Assembly (NCBI GenBank): GCA_045128275.1
Contig: JBGVRH010000092.1
Location: forward strand, 1-37,085
Direction: 5' to 3'
DNA length: 37,085 bases
Source: CAMEON01 sp045128275
GTDB lineage: Bacteria > Bacillota > Clostridia > Oscillospirales > CAG-272
Shown here in pieces: positions 1 through 7,709 of this stretch (position 1 is its first letter; the number at the start of each line of letters is the position of its first letter). The translations under genes and the position numbers were made by a program. The notes below the pieces were generated by a model that had not been told where the DNA came from, did not search any database, and saw only the letters and a list, made by a program, of their open reading frames with translations.

Positions 1-141
1 CCCAAAACTTTCAAAAAGCGTAGATATGCCAAGAGATTTGATAGTGGGTAGCATAGAGGAGACCCCCATGGGGCCCCTTCCCCATTGGTGTATTTGATGC
101 GTAAAAGGGATGTGTATCCCACAGATAAACCCAAATTTGAA
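1..141 (+). repeat. Dispersed 219-bp intergenic repeat, copy 1 (cut by window edge)
   Basis: This stretch matches the right-hand 141 bp or so of two other copies at 22213-22431 and 30658-30876, with only scattered substitutions. All three end at the same AAATTTGAA sequence and lie a short distance upstream of a plus-strand start codon. Here the next start is at 207. The hairpin-bearing left part of the element would lie outside the window. The repeat has no convincing coding content, because the open frames through it differ between copies. Confidence 0.85.
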
Positions 142-206
142 GTCTTCTCACCCCACGCCCATCTCACTCATATACTGATTACCGAAACCATTCCCGGAGG
201 TCGTAT

Positions 207-554
207 ATGAGCGTGAAAGAAACTGTATTCCAAGTCGCCGTGGCCGCCCTGTCGGTCATTGGCCTGTTCGGCATCCTCCACGGACTCTTTGAGTCCCTCC
301 TTGTCCCCCGCGAGATGGGGACCGCCGTCATCCTAACCCAAAAGATCACCCCCTGTGAGCTGGATATCCTCCTCTGCGAGGCCCGCCGCGCCCCCTTTGG
401 ACGGGGGAGACAGGTGGTCTTGTCCATCCCCCCGGAGCTTCTGCGGGAGGGCATGGGAGAGGAGGGAAGATTGACCGAGGAGTACGCCGAGCTGGTGGAG
501 AAGTACGAGGTCACACTGTGTGTGTGTGCCCGGCCCACTGTCCGCGACACATGA
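207..554 (+). CDS. Small membrane-anchored protein of unknown function
   Basis: A 115-residue protein that I do not recognise. Residues about 7-33 are hydrophobic and look like one N-terminal membrane segment. They are followed by a soluble, charged region with several Glu and Arg residues and two Cys near the C-terminus (in the segment LCVCARP). The start is supported by GGAGG at 196-200, six bases upstream. The stop is 30 bp before recD2 on the same strand, so the two are probably co-transcribed. Nothing in the sequence shows a function, and a link to RecD2 is suggested only by position. Confidence 0.7.
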   Translation: MSVKETVFQVAVAALSVIGLFGILHGLFESLLVPREMGTAVILTQKITPCELDILLCEARRAPFGRGRQVVLSIPPELLREGMGEEGRLTEEYAELVEKYEVTLCVCARPTVRDT

Positions 555-584
555 TCCCAAACACAACCGAAAGGAGGACGCGCC

Positions 585-2855
585 GTGTACGACGAGCCCC
601 AATTTCCCCCCATAGACTCCGCCGAAAGCCCCGCCGCGTCTCCCAAGGACGGCTTGACCCAGCTCAAGGGCAGCGTGGAGCATATCATCTACGCCAACGA
701 GGACAACGGCTATACCGTCCTGGACTTCGGTCTGGAGGACGACGTGGTCACCGCCTGTGGCACCATGCCCTACATCAGCGAGGGCGACAGCCTCATTTTG
801 TGGGGCAACTGGGTACACAACCCCAAGTACGGCCGCCAGTTCAAGGTGGAGCAGTACGAAAGAGATATGCCCGCCGATTCTGCCGCTATCCTCCGCTACT
901 TATCCTCCCGCACCATCAAGGGGATCGGCCCCAAGCTGGCCGAGCGCATTGTCTCCCACTTCGGGGACGAGACCCTGGACGTCATGGAGAACCACCCCGA
1001 CTGGCTTTCCGACGTCCCCGGCATCTCCCGCAAGAAGGCCGAGGAGATCGCCGAGGATTTCAAGGCCAAGGCGGGCATCCGCTCCGCCATGATGTTCTTC
1101 CGCGACTACTTCGGAGCGGCCATGACGGTGAAGATCTACAAGCAGTTCGGCTCGGGGGCCGTGGATATGGCCAAGGAGAACCCCTATCGCCTCTGCGACG
1201 AGGTGGAGGGCATCGGCTTTGAGCGGGCTGACCAGATGGCCATGTCCCTCGGTCTGGATCCCCAGAGCGAGGAGCGACTCATGAGCGGGGTGAAGTACCT
1301 TCTCACCTCCAACGCCGCCCGCAACGGTCACGTCTGCCTCCCCCGAGAGAAGCTCACCGAGGCCGCCGCCCAGCTCCTCCACACCGATGGGGAGAAGGTA
1401 GCCGCCGCCATCGACGCCCAGCTGGACGCCAAGGGCTTGGTTTCCCACCGCTACGGCGGCACGGAGTATATTTTCGATGCTGCCACCGACCGACAGGAAA
1501 AGTATATCGCCGACAAGCTCCTCCTGCTGGACAAGCTCTGTCCCTCCGTGGATATCGGGGACGTGGGTGCCTTCATCGCCCGCGAGGAGCGGGATCAGGG
1601 CATGAGCTACGCCAAGGGGCAAAAGCAGGCCATATCGGATGCCCTGTCGGGCGGTGTCATGCTTCTGACGGGCGGCCCGGGTACGGGTAAGACCACCGTG
1701 GTGCATGCTCTGTTGCATATTTTCCGCTCCATGGATATGACGGTGGCCCTCTGCGCCCCCACGGGACGGGCGGCCAAGCGGCTCTCCGAGTCCACCTCCA
1801 TGGAGGCCAAGACCATCCACCGTCTCCTGGAAATGGAGTTCGAGGAGGGCTCGGGTCACGGCCGATTCCGCCGAAACGAACAGGATCTTCTGGAGGAGTC
1901 GGTGGTCATCGTGGACGAGGCCTCCATGGTGGACAACGCCCTCATGTGCTCCCTCTGTAAGGCGGTCAAGCCGGGCGCGCGGCTCATTCTCATCGGGGAT
2001 GCCGATCAGCTTCCCTCGGTAGGCGCGGGACGGGTGCTGTGCGATCTCATCGATAGCGGACGCTTCGCCACGGTGCGCCTCACCGAGATCTTCCGCCAGG
2101 CCCGCGAGTCCCTCATCGTCACCAACGCCCACGCCATCAACGAGGGGAGCCTCCCCAACCTCACCATCAAGAATAACGACTTCTTCTTCCTCCCCCGCCG
2201 CTACGATCGGGAGATTGCCGACACGGTGGTGGAGCTGTGCGAAACAAGACTCCCCCGCGCCTACGGAAAAGCCACCGAGGGAGGTATCCAGATCATCACC
2301 CCCTCCCGCAAGGGTGAGGCGGGCACCGAGAACCTCAACCGCCGCCTCCAGGCCGCCCTCAATCCTCCCGCCAAGGGCAAAAAGGAGCTGAAGTACCGCG
2401 AGACGGTCTTCCGCGTGGGCGATCGGGTCATGCAGACCAAGAATAACTACGATATCACGTGGGAGAACAGCAGCGGAAACGATCAGACCGCAGGCAGCGG
2501 TGTCTTCAACGGGGATATCGGCACCGTGATCTTCATCGATACCGCCGAGGGGGAAATGGTGGTGTCCTTTGACGATAAGGAGGCCACCTATACAGGCGAG
2601 ATGCTGGACGAGCTGGAGCACGCCTGGGCGGTCACGGTTCATAAGAGCCAGGGCTCGGAGTATCCCTTCGTCATCATCCCCTGCTACAACGCCCCGCCCC
2701 TGCTTCTGACCCGCAACCTCCTCTACACCGCCGTCACCCGCGCCCGCCGCATGGTGATCCTGGTGGGCAGAGAGGATATCATCCGCACCATGGTGGACAA
2801 CAACCGCCAGACCCTGCGCTACACGGGCTTGACCCATCGCCTGGAGAAGGCGTAA
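585..2855 (+). CDS. recD2: ATP-dependent DNA helicase RecD2 (SF1B, RecD/TraA family)
   Basis: A 756-residue 5'-3' DNA helicase of the RecD2 type. This form acts without RecBC, and in the family it is linked to DNA repair and replication-fork processing. The N-terminal OB-like region is followed by helix-hairpin-helix turns with GIGPKLAERI, VPGISRKKAEEI and GIGFERAD (about residues 105-215). Walker A GGPGTGKTT lies near residue 363 and Walker B VVIVDEAS near residue 440. The C-terminal helicase motifs are VTVHKSQGSEYP (about 683-694) and YTAVTRAR. The length fits the family (about 720-850). The start is GTG at 585 with AAGGAGG at 571-577. The upstream membrane-protein gene is probably in the same transcript. 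Confidence 0.95.
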   Translation: MYDEPQFPPIDSAESPAASPKDGLTQLKGSVEHIIYANEDNGYTVLDFGLEDDVVTACGTMPYISEGDSLILWGNWVHNPKYGRQFKVEQYERDMPADSAAILRYLSSRTIKGIGPKLAERIVSHFGDETLDVMENHPDWLSDVPGISRKKAEEIAEDFKAKAGIRSAMMFFRDYFGAAMTVKIYKQFGSGAVDMAKENPYRLCDEVEGIGFERADQMAMSLGLDPQSEERLMSGVKYLLTSNAARNGHVCLPREKLTEAAAQLLHTDGEKVAAAIDAQLDAKGLVSHRYGGTEYIFDAATDRQEKYIADKLLLLDKLCPSVDIGDVGAFIAREERDQGMSYAKGQKQAISDALSGGVMLLTGGPGTGKTTVVHALLHIFRSMDMTVALCAPTGRAAKRLSESTSMEAKTIHRLLEMEFEEGSGHGRFRRNEQDLLEESVVIVDEASMVDNALMCSLCKAVKPGARLILIGDADQLPSVGAGRVLCDLIDSGRFATVRLTEIFRQARESLIVTNAHAINEGSLPNLTIKNNDFFFLPRRYDREIADTVVELCETRLPRAYGKATEGGIQIITPSRKGEAGTENLNRRLQAALNPPAKGKKELKYRETVFRVGDRVMQTKNNYDITWENSSGNDQTAGSGVFNGDIGTVIFIDTAEGEMVVSFDDKEATYTGEMLDELEHAWAVTVHKSQGSEYPFVIIPCYNAPPLLLTRNLLYTAVTRARRMVILVGREDIIRTMVDNNRQTLRYTGLTHRLEKA

Positions 2856-2899
2856 CCCCGCGGGAAAGTCTCCCGAAACCGCAAAAAACGCAAAACCCC

Positions 2900-2928
2900 T
2901 TGACAGTCCACGGGTTTTGTGCTATACT
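2900..2928 (+). promoter_or_regulatory. Sigma-A promoter of mreB
   Basis: The -35 box TTGACA (2900-2905) and -10 box TATACT (2923-2928) are separated by 17 bp. TGC just before the -10 makes it an extended -10 promoter. It fixes the mreB start downstream, since the longest open frame would begin inside this promoter. Confidence 0.9.
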
Positions 2929-2985
2929 ATACAAAGATATACAGTGGAATACTGTTTCCGCGTTCCAAGACCACAGGAGAGAGAG

Positions 2986-4023
2986 GTGAGTACGGTGCTT
3001 GAGAAATTCTCGCGGGATATCGCCATAGATTTCGGAACGGCCTCTGTGCTGGTCTACGTCCAGGGCCAGGGCATCGTCCTCAAGGAGCCCTCCGTGGTGG
3101 CCATTGACGTGTCCACCGACCGCGTGGTCAAGGTGGGCCAGGATGCCATGGAAATGCTGGGCCGTACCCCCGACCATATCGACGCTCTGCGTCCCATGAA
3201 GAACGGTACCATCAGCCAGTATGAGGTCACGCTTCAGATGCTCCGCTACTTCATCCGCCGTGCCTGCGGTAAGGTGTGGATCCCTCCCCGCGTGCTGATC
3301 TGCGTGCCTACGGGGATCTCCGAGGTGGAGATGCGCGCCATCATGGAGGCCTCCCGCGAGGCGGGGGCAAGACGCACCTACCTCATCGAGGAGCCCAAGG
3401 CGGCCGCCATCGGCGCGGGACTGGACATCAAGTCCCCCGTGGGCAGTATGGTGGTCAATATCGGCGGCGGCATCAGCGATATCGCGGTGCTGTCCATGGG
3501 CGGCGTCGTGGTGGCGGACTCCATCCCCATCGGCGGCGACAAGTTTGACGAGGCCATCCAGAGCTACCTCCGCCGGCGCTACAACATCCTCATCGGTGAG
3601 CGCACCGCCGAGGATATCAAGATCAACATCGGTGATGTATACGAGCATAAAAAGACCTCCTACATGAAGGTCACAGGCCGCTCTCTGACCGAGGGCACCC
3701 AAAAGGAGGTGCTGATCAGCTCCCGCGAGATGATCGAAGCTCTCTACGAGCCCATTACCGCCATTCTGGATTCCATCTGCTCGGTTGTGGAGCAGACACC
3801 TCCCGAGCTGGTGGGTGATATCCTGCAAAAGGGCATGGTTCTCACGGGCGGCGGAAGCCTGCTCCGAGGGCTGGATAAGCTCATTGAGCGGGTCACGGGC
3901 ATTCCCGCCTACGTGGCCAAGAAGCCCATCAGCAGCACCGTCTTGGGTGCGGGAAGCCTTCTGCCCTACCTCGGCGGTATGCCCGAGGGCGTGGTCACCC
4001 TGCCGTCTCGCGTTAAGTCTTAA
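2986..4023 (+). CDS. mreB: Rod-shape determining actin-like protein MreB/Mbl
   Basis: A 345-residue bacterial actin that forms membrane-associated filaments and guides lateral cell-wall synthesis. The protein opens with FSRDIAIDFGTASVLVY, the phosphate-1 loop of the actin ATPase fold. It also has EEPKAAAIGAGLDI, the phosphate-2 region VNIGGGISDIAVLS and the C-terminal adenosine motif VLTGGGSLLRGLD. The length is normal for MreB (about 335-345). GTG at 2986 has AGGAG at 2975-2979; GTG at 2995 is an equally good alternative three codons later. It has its own strong promoter at 2900-2928. MreB, MreBH and Mbl cannot be told apart here. The absence of mreC and mreD next to it suggests a stand-alone Mbl-like copy. 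Confidence 0.93.
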   Translation: MSTVLEKFSRDIAIDFGTASVLVYVQGQGIVLKEPSVVAIDVSTDRVVKVGQDAMEMLGRTPDHIDALRPMKNGTISQYEVTLQMLRYFIRRACGKVWIPPRVLICVPTGISEVEMRAIMEASREAGARRTYLIEEPKAAAIGAGLDIKSPVGSMVVNIGGGISDIAVLSMGGVVVADSIPIGGDKFDEAIQSYLRRRYNILIGERTAEDIKINIGDVYEHKKTSYMKVTGRSLTEGTQKEVLISSREMIEALYEPITAILDSICSVVEQTPPELVGDILQKGMVLTGGGSLLRGLDKLIERVTGIPAYVAKKPISSTVLGAGSLLPYLGGMPEGVVTLPSRVKS

Positions 4024-4036
4024 TCAAAAACAAGGA

Positions 4037-4074
4037 GAGGAAAGGAGCTTTTGGGAGTTTCTTTCCTCTTTTCA
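4037..4074 (+). terminator. Possible weak terminator after mreB
   Basis: GAGGAAAG (4037-4044) can pair with CTTTCCTC (4061-4068), followed by TTTTC. The loop is large and the T-run short, so some read-through into the dipeptidase gene is likely. Confidence 0.4.
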
Positions 4075-4098
4075 TCCCATTTTCAAAGGAGTTATACC

Positions 4099-5595
4099 AT
4101 GACCCATCAAAACCGCATTCTCTCGGGCTATGAGCCCGCCTCCGTCCTCTCCTTCTTCGAGGATATCTGCGCCATTCCCCACGTTTCGGGGGATGAAAAG
4201 GCCATCACCGACTACATCGAGCAATTCGCCAAGACCCGCGGCCTGTCCTGCTACCGCGACAGCGTCCACAACGTCTTCATCAAGCTCCCCGCCACGAAGG
4301 ATCACGAGTCTGCCCCCGCCGTCATGATGCAGGGTCATACCGACATGGTTGGCGAGAAAACCGCCGATTCTACCCACAATTTCGCTACCGACGGTCTTAA
4401 GCTCCGCGTCGATGCCGAGGGCTGGATCTCCGCCACCGACACCACCCTGGGTGGTGACGACGGCATCGCCGTGGCCATGATGCTGGCCATTCTGGATAAT
4501 CCCCCCGAGCCTCACCCCGCCATCGAGTGCCTCTTCACCGTTTCCGAGGAGACGGGTCTGGAGGGCGCGTGGGCCTTTGATCCCGCCGCCGCGGGTGCCA
4601 CCGCCCATACCATGATCAATCTGGACAGCGAGGCCGAGGGTGTCATCACCGCAGGCTGCTCGGGCGGTATGCGCACCGATATCACCGTTCCCGTGACCTG
4701 TGAGCCTGCCGAGGGATTTGCCGTCAGGATTATTTTGGACGGCTTTACCGGCGGCCACTCGGGCGTGGAGATCCACGAGGGGCATACCAACGCCATCAAG
4801 GCCATGGGACGGATCCTGCGCGCCCTGACCGAGCCCTATGATTTCTCCCTGATCTCGGTGAGCGGCGGCGGCAAGGACAATGCCATTCCCCGTGACTGCA
4901 CCGTAACGGTGGATCTCCGCGATGCCACCCATGCCGAGGCGTTCCTCCGCGACGTGACCGCCGAGGCTGAAAAGCTCCGCTCCGAGCCCAACATGATCCC
5001 TGCCGATAAGGTCTTCACCTGCACCGCCGAGATCCTGTCCGAGGCCCCCGCTCTGTGCATGGATGACAAAACCACTCACGCCATCCTGTCCATGCTGATC
5101 CTCGTCCGCGACGGTGTTCTGTCCATGTCCGCCCACGTGAAGGGTCTGGTGGCTCACTCCCGCAACCTGGGCATCGTCAAGACTCTCACCGACGGGGAAG
5201 GGAAGCCCACCGCCGTGAAATTCTCCATGTCCACCCGCTCTGCCTCCAACAATCATTTGGACGATTCCGAGCGGGAGCTGTCGGCTTTGGCCGCCGTTTT
5301 GGGGGGCGAGGCTACCCACCGCGCCCGCTACCCCGGCTGGGACTACGCCCCAGTCTCCCCCCTCCGCGACCTCTGGACGAAGGTCAGCGAGGAGACCTAC
5401 GGCATCACCCCCCGCGTTGAGGTCATCCACGCGGGACTGGAGTGCGGCATCCTCTGCGATAAGCTGGGGGAGATGGACATCATCTCGGTAGGCCCCGATA
5501 TGAAGGATATCCACACCCCCCGCGAGATGCTCTCCATCCCCTCGGTGGAGCGCACCTATGCCCTGGTGTGCAAGACGCTGACCAGACTGGCGTGA
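4099..5595 (+). CDS. pepD: Aminoacyl-histidine dipeptidase, M20 family (PepD-like)
   Basis: A 498-residue cytosolic metallo-dipeptidase of peptidase family M20, similar in length to E. coli PepD (485). PepD-type enzymes cut Xaa-His dipeptides and other unblocked dipeptides. Metal-ligand segments are QGHTDMV (His80, Asp82), LGGDDGIAV (Asp120), SEETGLEGA (Glu150/Glu151), the INLDSE segment and GPDMKDIHTP near the C-terminus (His). The insertion with GGHSGVEIH is the family's dimerisation (lid) domain. The start at ATG 4099 follows AAGGAG at 4086-4091. It lies 75 bp after mreB. The exact substrate is inferred from family only, because Clostridia often carry several M20 paralogues. Confidence 0.9.
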   Translation: MTHQNRILSGYEPASVLSFFEDICAIPHVSGDEKAITDYIEQFAKTRGLSCYRDSVHNVFIKLPATKDHESAPAVMMQGHTDMVGEKTADSTHNFATDGLKLRVDAEGWISATDTTLGGDDGIAVAMMLAILDNPPEPHPAIECLFTVSEETGLEGAWAFDPAAAGATAHTMINLDSEAEGVITAGCSGGMRTDITVPVTCEPAEGFAVRIILDGFTGGHSGVEIHEGHTNAIKAMGRILRALTEPYDFSLISVSGGGKDNAIPRDCTVTVDLRDATHAEAFLRDVTAEAEKLRSEPNMIPADKVFTCTAEILSEAPALCMDDKTTHAILSMLILVRDGVLSMSAHVKGLVAHSRNLGIVKTLTDGEGKPTAVKFSMSTRSASNNHLDDSERELSALAAVLGGEATHRARYPGWDYAPVSPLRDLWTKVSEETYGITPRVEVIHAGLECGILCDKLGEMDIISVGPDMKDIHTPREMLSIPSVERTYALVCKTLTRLA

Positions 5596-5681
5596 TTCAT
5601 GATTTGAGCGCAAAACGCTGTAATCGTGGCATATTTTTTCATAAAAAATCACGGATTAGACCCGAATGGCCATAATATCCC

Positions 5682-5710
5682 TTGACAAGATGTGAAATTT
5701 TGTGTATAAT
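5682..5710 (+). promoter_or_regulatory. Sigma-A promoter of rny
   Basis: Consensus TTGACA (5682-5687) and TATAAT (5705-5710) with a 17-bp spacer ending in TTTTGTG. The expected transcription start near 5717 lies just before a strong GC-rich hairpin. Confidence 0.9.
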
Positions 5711-5719
5711 ATAACGTGA

Positions 5720-5757
5720 CCCCCGCCCGCCTTCTACGGAACGGGCGGGGGCTTTCA
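5720..5757 (+). promoter_or_regulatory. GC-rich hairpin at the 5' end of the rny leader
   Basis: CCCCCGCCCG (5720-5729) pairs perfectly with CGGGCGGGGG (5742-5751), followed by CTTTCATTTT. It begins within a few bases of the predicted transcript start, so the rny mRNA would carry a 5'-terminal stem. It could shield the 5' end from decay, or act as a weak attenuator because a T-rich run follows. Which of the two cannot be told from sequence. Confidence 0.7.
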
Positions 5758-5787
5758 TTTTATTCTTATGAAAAGGAGGTGTTATAC

Positions 5788-7338
5788 ATGGGTCCTATTG
5801 AAATCCTGATTGCCGTAGTGGTAGGCGTTGTCTGCCTGGCTATAGGTGTTCTGATCGGTATTCTCTACCGCAAGAACGTGGCCGAGGCCAAGATCGGTAC
5901 CGCCGAGCAGAAGGCCAAGGAGCTGGTCGAGGAAGGCACCAAGCAGGCCGAGACGCTGAAGAAGGAAGCACTCCTCTCCGCCAAGGAAGAGATCATGCGC
6001 CAGAAGAACGACATGGAGCAGGAGATCAAGGAGCGCCGCGCCGAGGTGTCCCGCACCGAGTCCCGTCTTTCCAAGAAGGAAGAGAACCTGGACAAGAAGA
6101 GCGAGCAGCTGGACAAGAAGAATGAGCAGCTGGACAAGAAGCTCAAGGAATGCGACGCTGTCCGCGAGCAGATCGATACCACTCTGGAGGAGCAGAAGCT
6201 CATGCTGGAAAAGGTCTCGGGCTATACCGCCGAGCAGGCCAAGGCAGAGCTGGTTGCCGAGCTGGAGGAGGAGATCCGCCACGAGCAGGCACAGCGCATC
6301 GTGGAGCTGGAGGAGCAGTACCGTGAGGAGGCCGACGATAAGGCCTGCCGCATCATGGCCCTGGCCATTCAGCGTTGCGCGGGCGATTTCGTTGCCGAGT
6401 CCACCATTTCCTCTGTGGCTCTGCCCAGCGAGGAGATGAAGGGCCGTATCATCGGCCGTGAGGGACGCAACATCCAGAAGCTGGAGACCCTGACGGGCGT
6501 CGAGCTGATCATCGACGATACCCCCGAGGTCATCACCATTTCGGGCTTTGACCCCATCCGCCGCGAGGTCGCAAGACTCGCCCTGGAAAAGCTCATTTCC
6601 GACGGCCGTATCCATCCTACCCGCATTGAGGAGATGGTGGAGAAGGCCAAGAAGGACGTGGACGCCGCCATCAAGCAGGCGGGCGAGCGCGCAACCTTCG
6701 AAGTCAACATCCATGGCATCAACCCCGACCTGGTTCGTCTGCTCGGTCGCCTGCGCTACCGCACGAGCTACGGTCAGAACGTACTCCAGCACTCCATCGA
6801 GGTCGCCATCCTGGCCGGCATCATGGCAGAGGAGCTGGGCGTGGATCCTGTCCTTGCCCGCAGAGCAGGACTTTTGCACGATATCGGTAAGGCATTCCCC
6901 TACGATGTGGAAGGCTCCCACGTGCAGATCGGCGTGAACGCCGCCAAGAAGTACAAGGAGGGCCGTGACGTGGTTCACGCCATCGAGGCCCACCACGGAG
7001 ACGTAGAGCCCCAGACCGTCATCGCCGTTCTGGTTCAGGCCGCCGACGCCATTTCGGCCGCCCGTCCCGGAGCCCGCCGCGAGGACATGGAGAACTACAT
7101 CAAGCGACTGGAGAAGCTGGAGGAGATCGCCGAGGGCTTCACCGGTATCGAGAAAGCATTCGCCATCCAGGCCGGCCGCGAGCTGCGCGTGATGGTGCGC
7201 CCCGACTCGGTGCATGACGAGGATATGCCTCTCATCGCCCGCCAGATGGCACAGAAGATCCAGGAAGAGGTCAAGTACCCCGGCCAGATCAAGATCAACC
7301 TCATCCGCGAGAGCCGCGCCACCGATTACGCCAAGTAA
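5788..7338 (+). CDS. rny: Ribonuclease Y
   Basis: A 516-residue membrane-bound endoribonuclease that starts the decay of many mRNAs in Firmicutes. It has an N-terminal membrane segment (residues about 4-26), then a long charged coiled coil rich in Lys and Glu (about 30-195). Next comes a KH RNA-binding domain with GRIIGREGRNIQ (about 219-230). The HD phosphohydrolase domain follows, with LLHDIGKA (His364-Asp365) and further His residues. Length and domain order are standard (about 520 residues). ATG 5788 has AAAAGGAGG at 5771-5779. The gene has its own promoter and a 5' hairpin. Downstream lies a probable structured RNA rather than a partner gene. Confidence 0.97.
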   Translation: MGPIEILIAVVVGVVCLAIGVLIGILYRKNVAEAKIGTAEQKAKELVEEGTKQAETLKKEALLSAKEEIMRQKNDMEQEIKERRAEVSRTESRLSKKEENLDKKSEQLDKKNEQLDKKLKECDAVREQIDTTLEEQKLMLEKVSGYTAEQAKAELVAELEEEIRHEQAQRIVELEEQYREEADDKACRIMALAIQRCAGDFVAESTISSVALPSEEMKGRIIGREGRNIQKLETLTGVELIIDDTPEVITISGFDPIRREVARLALEKLISDGRIHPTRIEEMVEKAKKDVDAAIKQAGERATFEVNIHGINPDLVRLLGRLRYRTSYGQNVLQHSIEVAILAGIMAEELGVDPVLARRAGLLHDIGKAFPYDVEGSHVQIGVNAAKKYKEGRDVVHAIEAHHGDVEPQTVIAVLVQAADAISAARPGARREDMENYIKRLEKLEEIAEGFTGIEKAFAIQAGRELRVMVRPDSVHDEDMPLIARQMAQKIQEEVKYPGQIKINLIRESRATDYAK

Positions 7339-7364
7339 TCCAAGCGACTTCCCGGAATCACCCT

Positions 7365-7564
7365 GTCCCGTGAGGGACGAGCTTTATCGAATTACAGATA
7401 AGGGTGCTGTTGTCCGCACAGCCAAATGCGGTTTCCATACAGTGAACATAAAACCCCCCTGTCCATGATCGCCGCTAAGGCAGTATCCGTGGGATACCCC
7501 AAAAGCGGTTTGGTATAAAGCGAACTGAAAAGAGGACTTCGACGTTTGTCGGAGTCCTTTTTTT
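7365..7564 (+). ncRNA. Structured non-coding RNA candidate, possibly 6S RNA
   Basis: This gene-free stretch after rny can fold into a long, partly open rod. GCTTTAT (7381-7387) pairs with ATAAAGC (7515-7521) as an outer stem. Inside are a hairpin GCTGT/ACAGC (7406-7422) and a two-part hairpin: CCGCT (7472-7476) with AGCGG (7504-7508), enclosing GTATCC/GGATAC. A strong terminator follows at 7533-7564. Length (about 180-200 nt), closing stem, open middle and 3' terminator are what 6S RNA (RNA polymerase regulator) looks like, but I cannot confirm the family by eye. No promoter was found directly upstream, so it may be processed from the rny transcript. Boundaries are approximate. Confidence 0.5.
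7533..7564 (+). terminator. Strong intrinsic terminator
   Basis: AGGACTTCGAC (7533-7543) pairs with GTCGGAGTCCT (7548-7558), allowing one G-U pair, with a GTTT loop and seven T residues. It ends the rny transcript and the RNA candidate. Confidence 0.92.
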
Positions 7565-7597
7565 CTCGCTTTTTGTGGGAGAAAGCCCCGAAACCCC

Positions 7598-7626
7598 TTG
7601 CAATTCAACCGATTTTGTGCTATACT
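7598..7626 (+). promoter_or_regulatory. Promoter of the BspA-like lipoprotein gene
   Basis: TTGCAA (7598-7603) and TATACT (7621-7626) with a 17-bp spacer ending in TTTTGTGC, giving an extended -10. The layout and flanking bases (AAACCCCTTG before, TTTTGTGC before the -10) closely resemble the mreB promoter. Confidence 0.85.
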
Positions 7627-7709
7627 AATACAGAATAGTCATTCAGCGGAGTCCGCACCCGAAGGGGACGCGCTCCCACTCCCCATACACTCCAAAAGGA
7701 GGAAACATC

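Noticed and set aside
2917..2985. Earlier start for mreB
   Set aside because: It lies inside the promoter (TATACT at 2923-2928), so it cannot be translated from that transcript. Starts at 2986 or 2995 match family N-termini.
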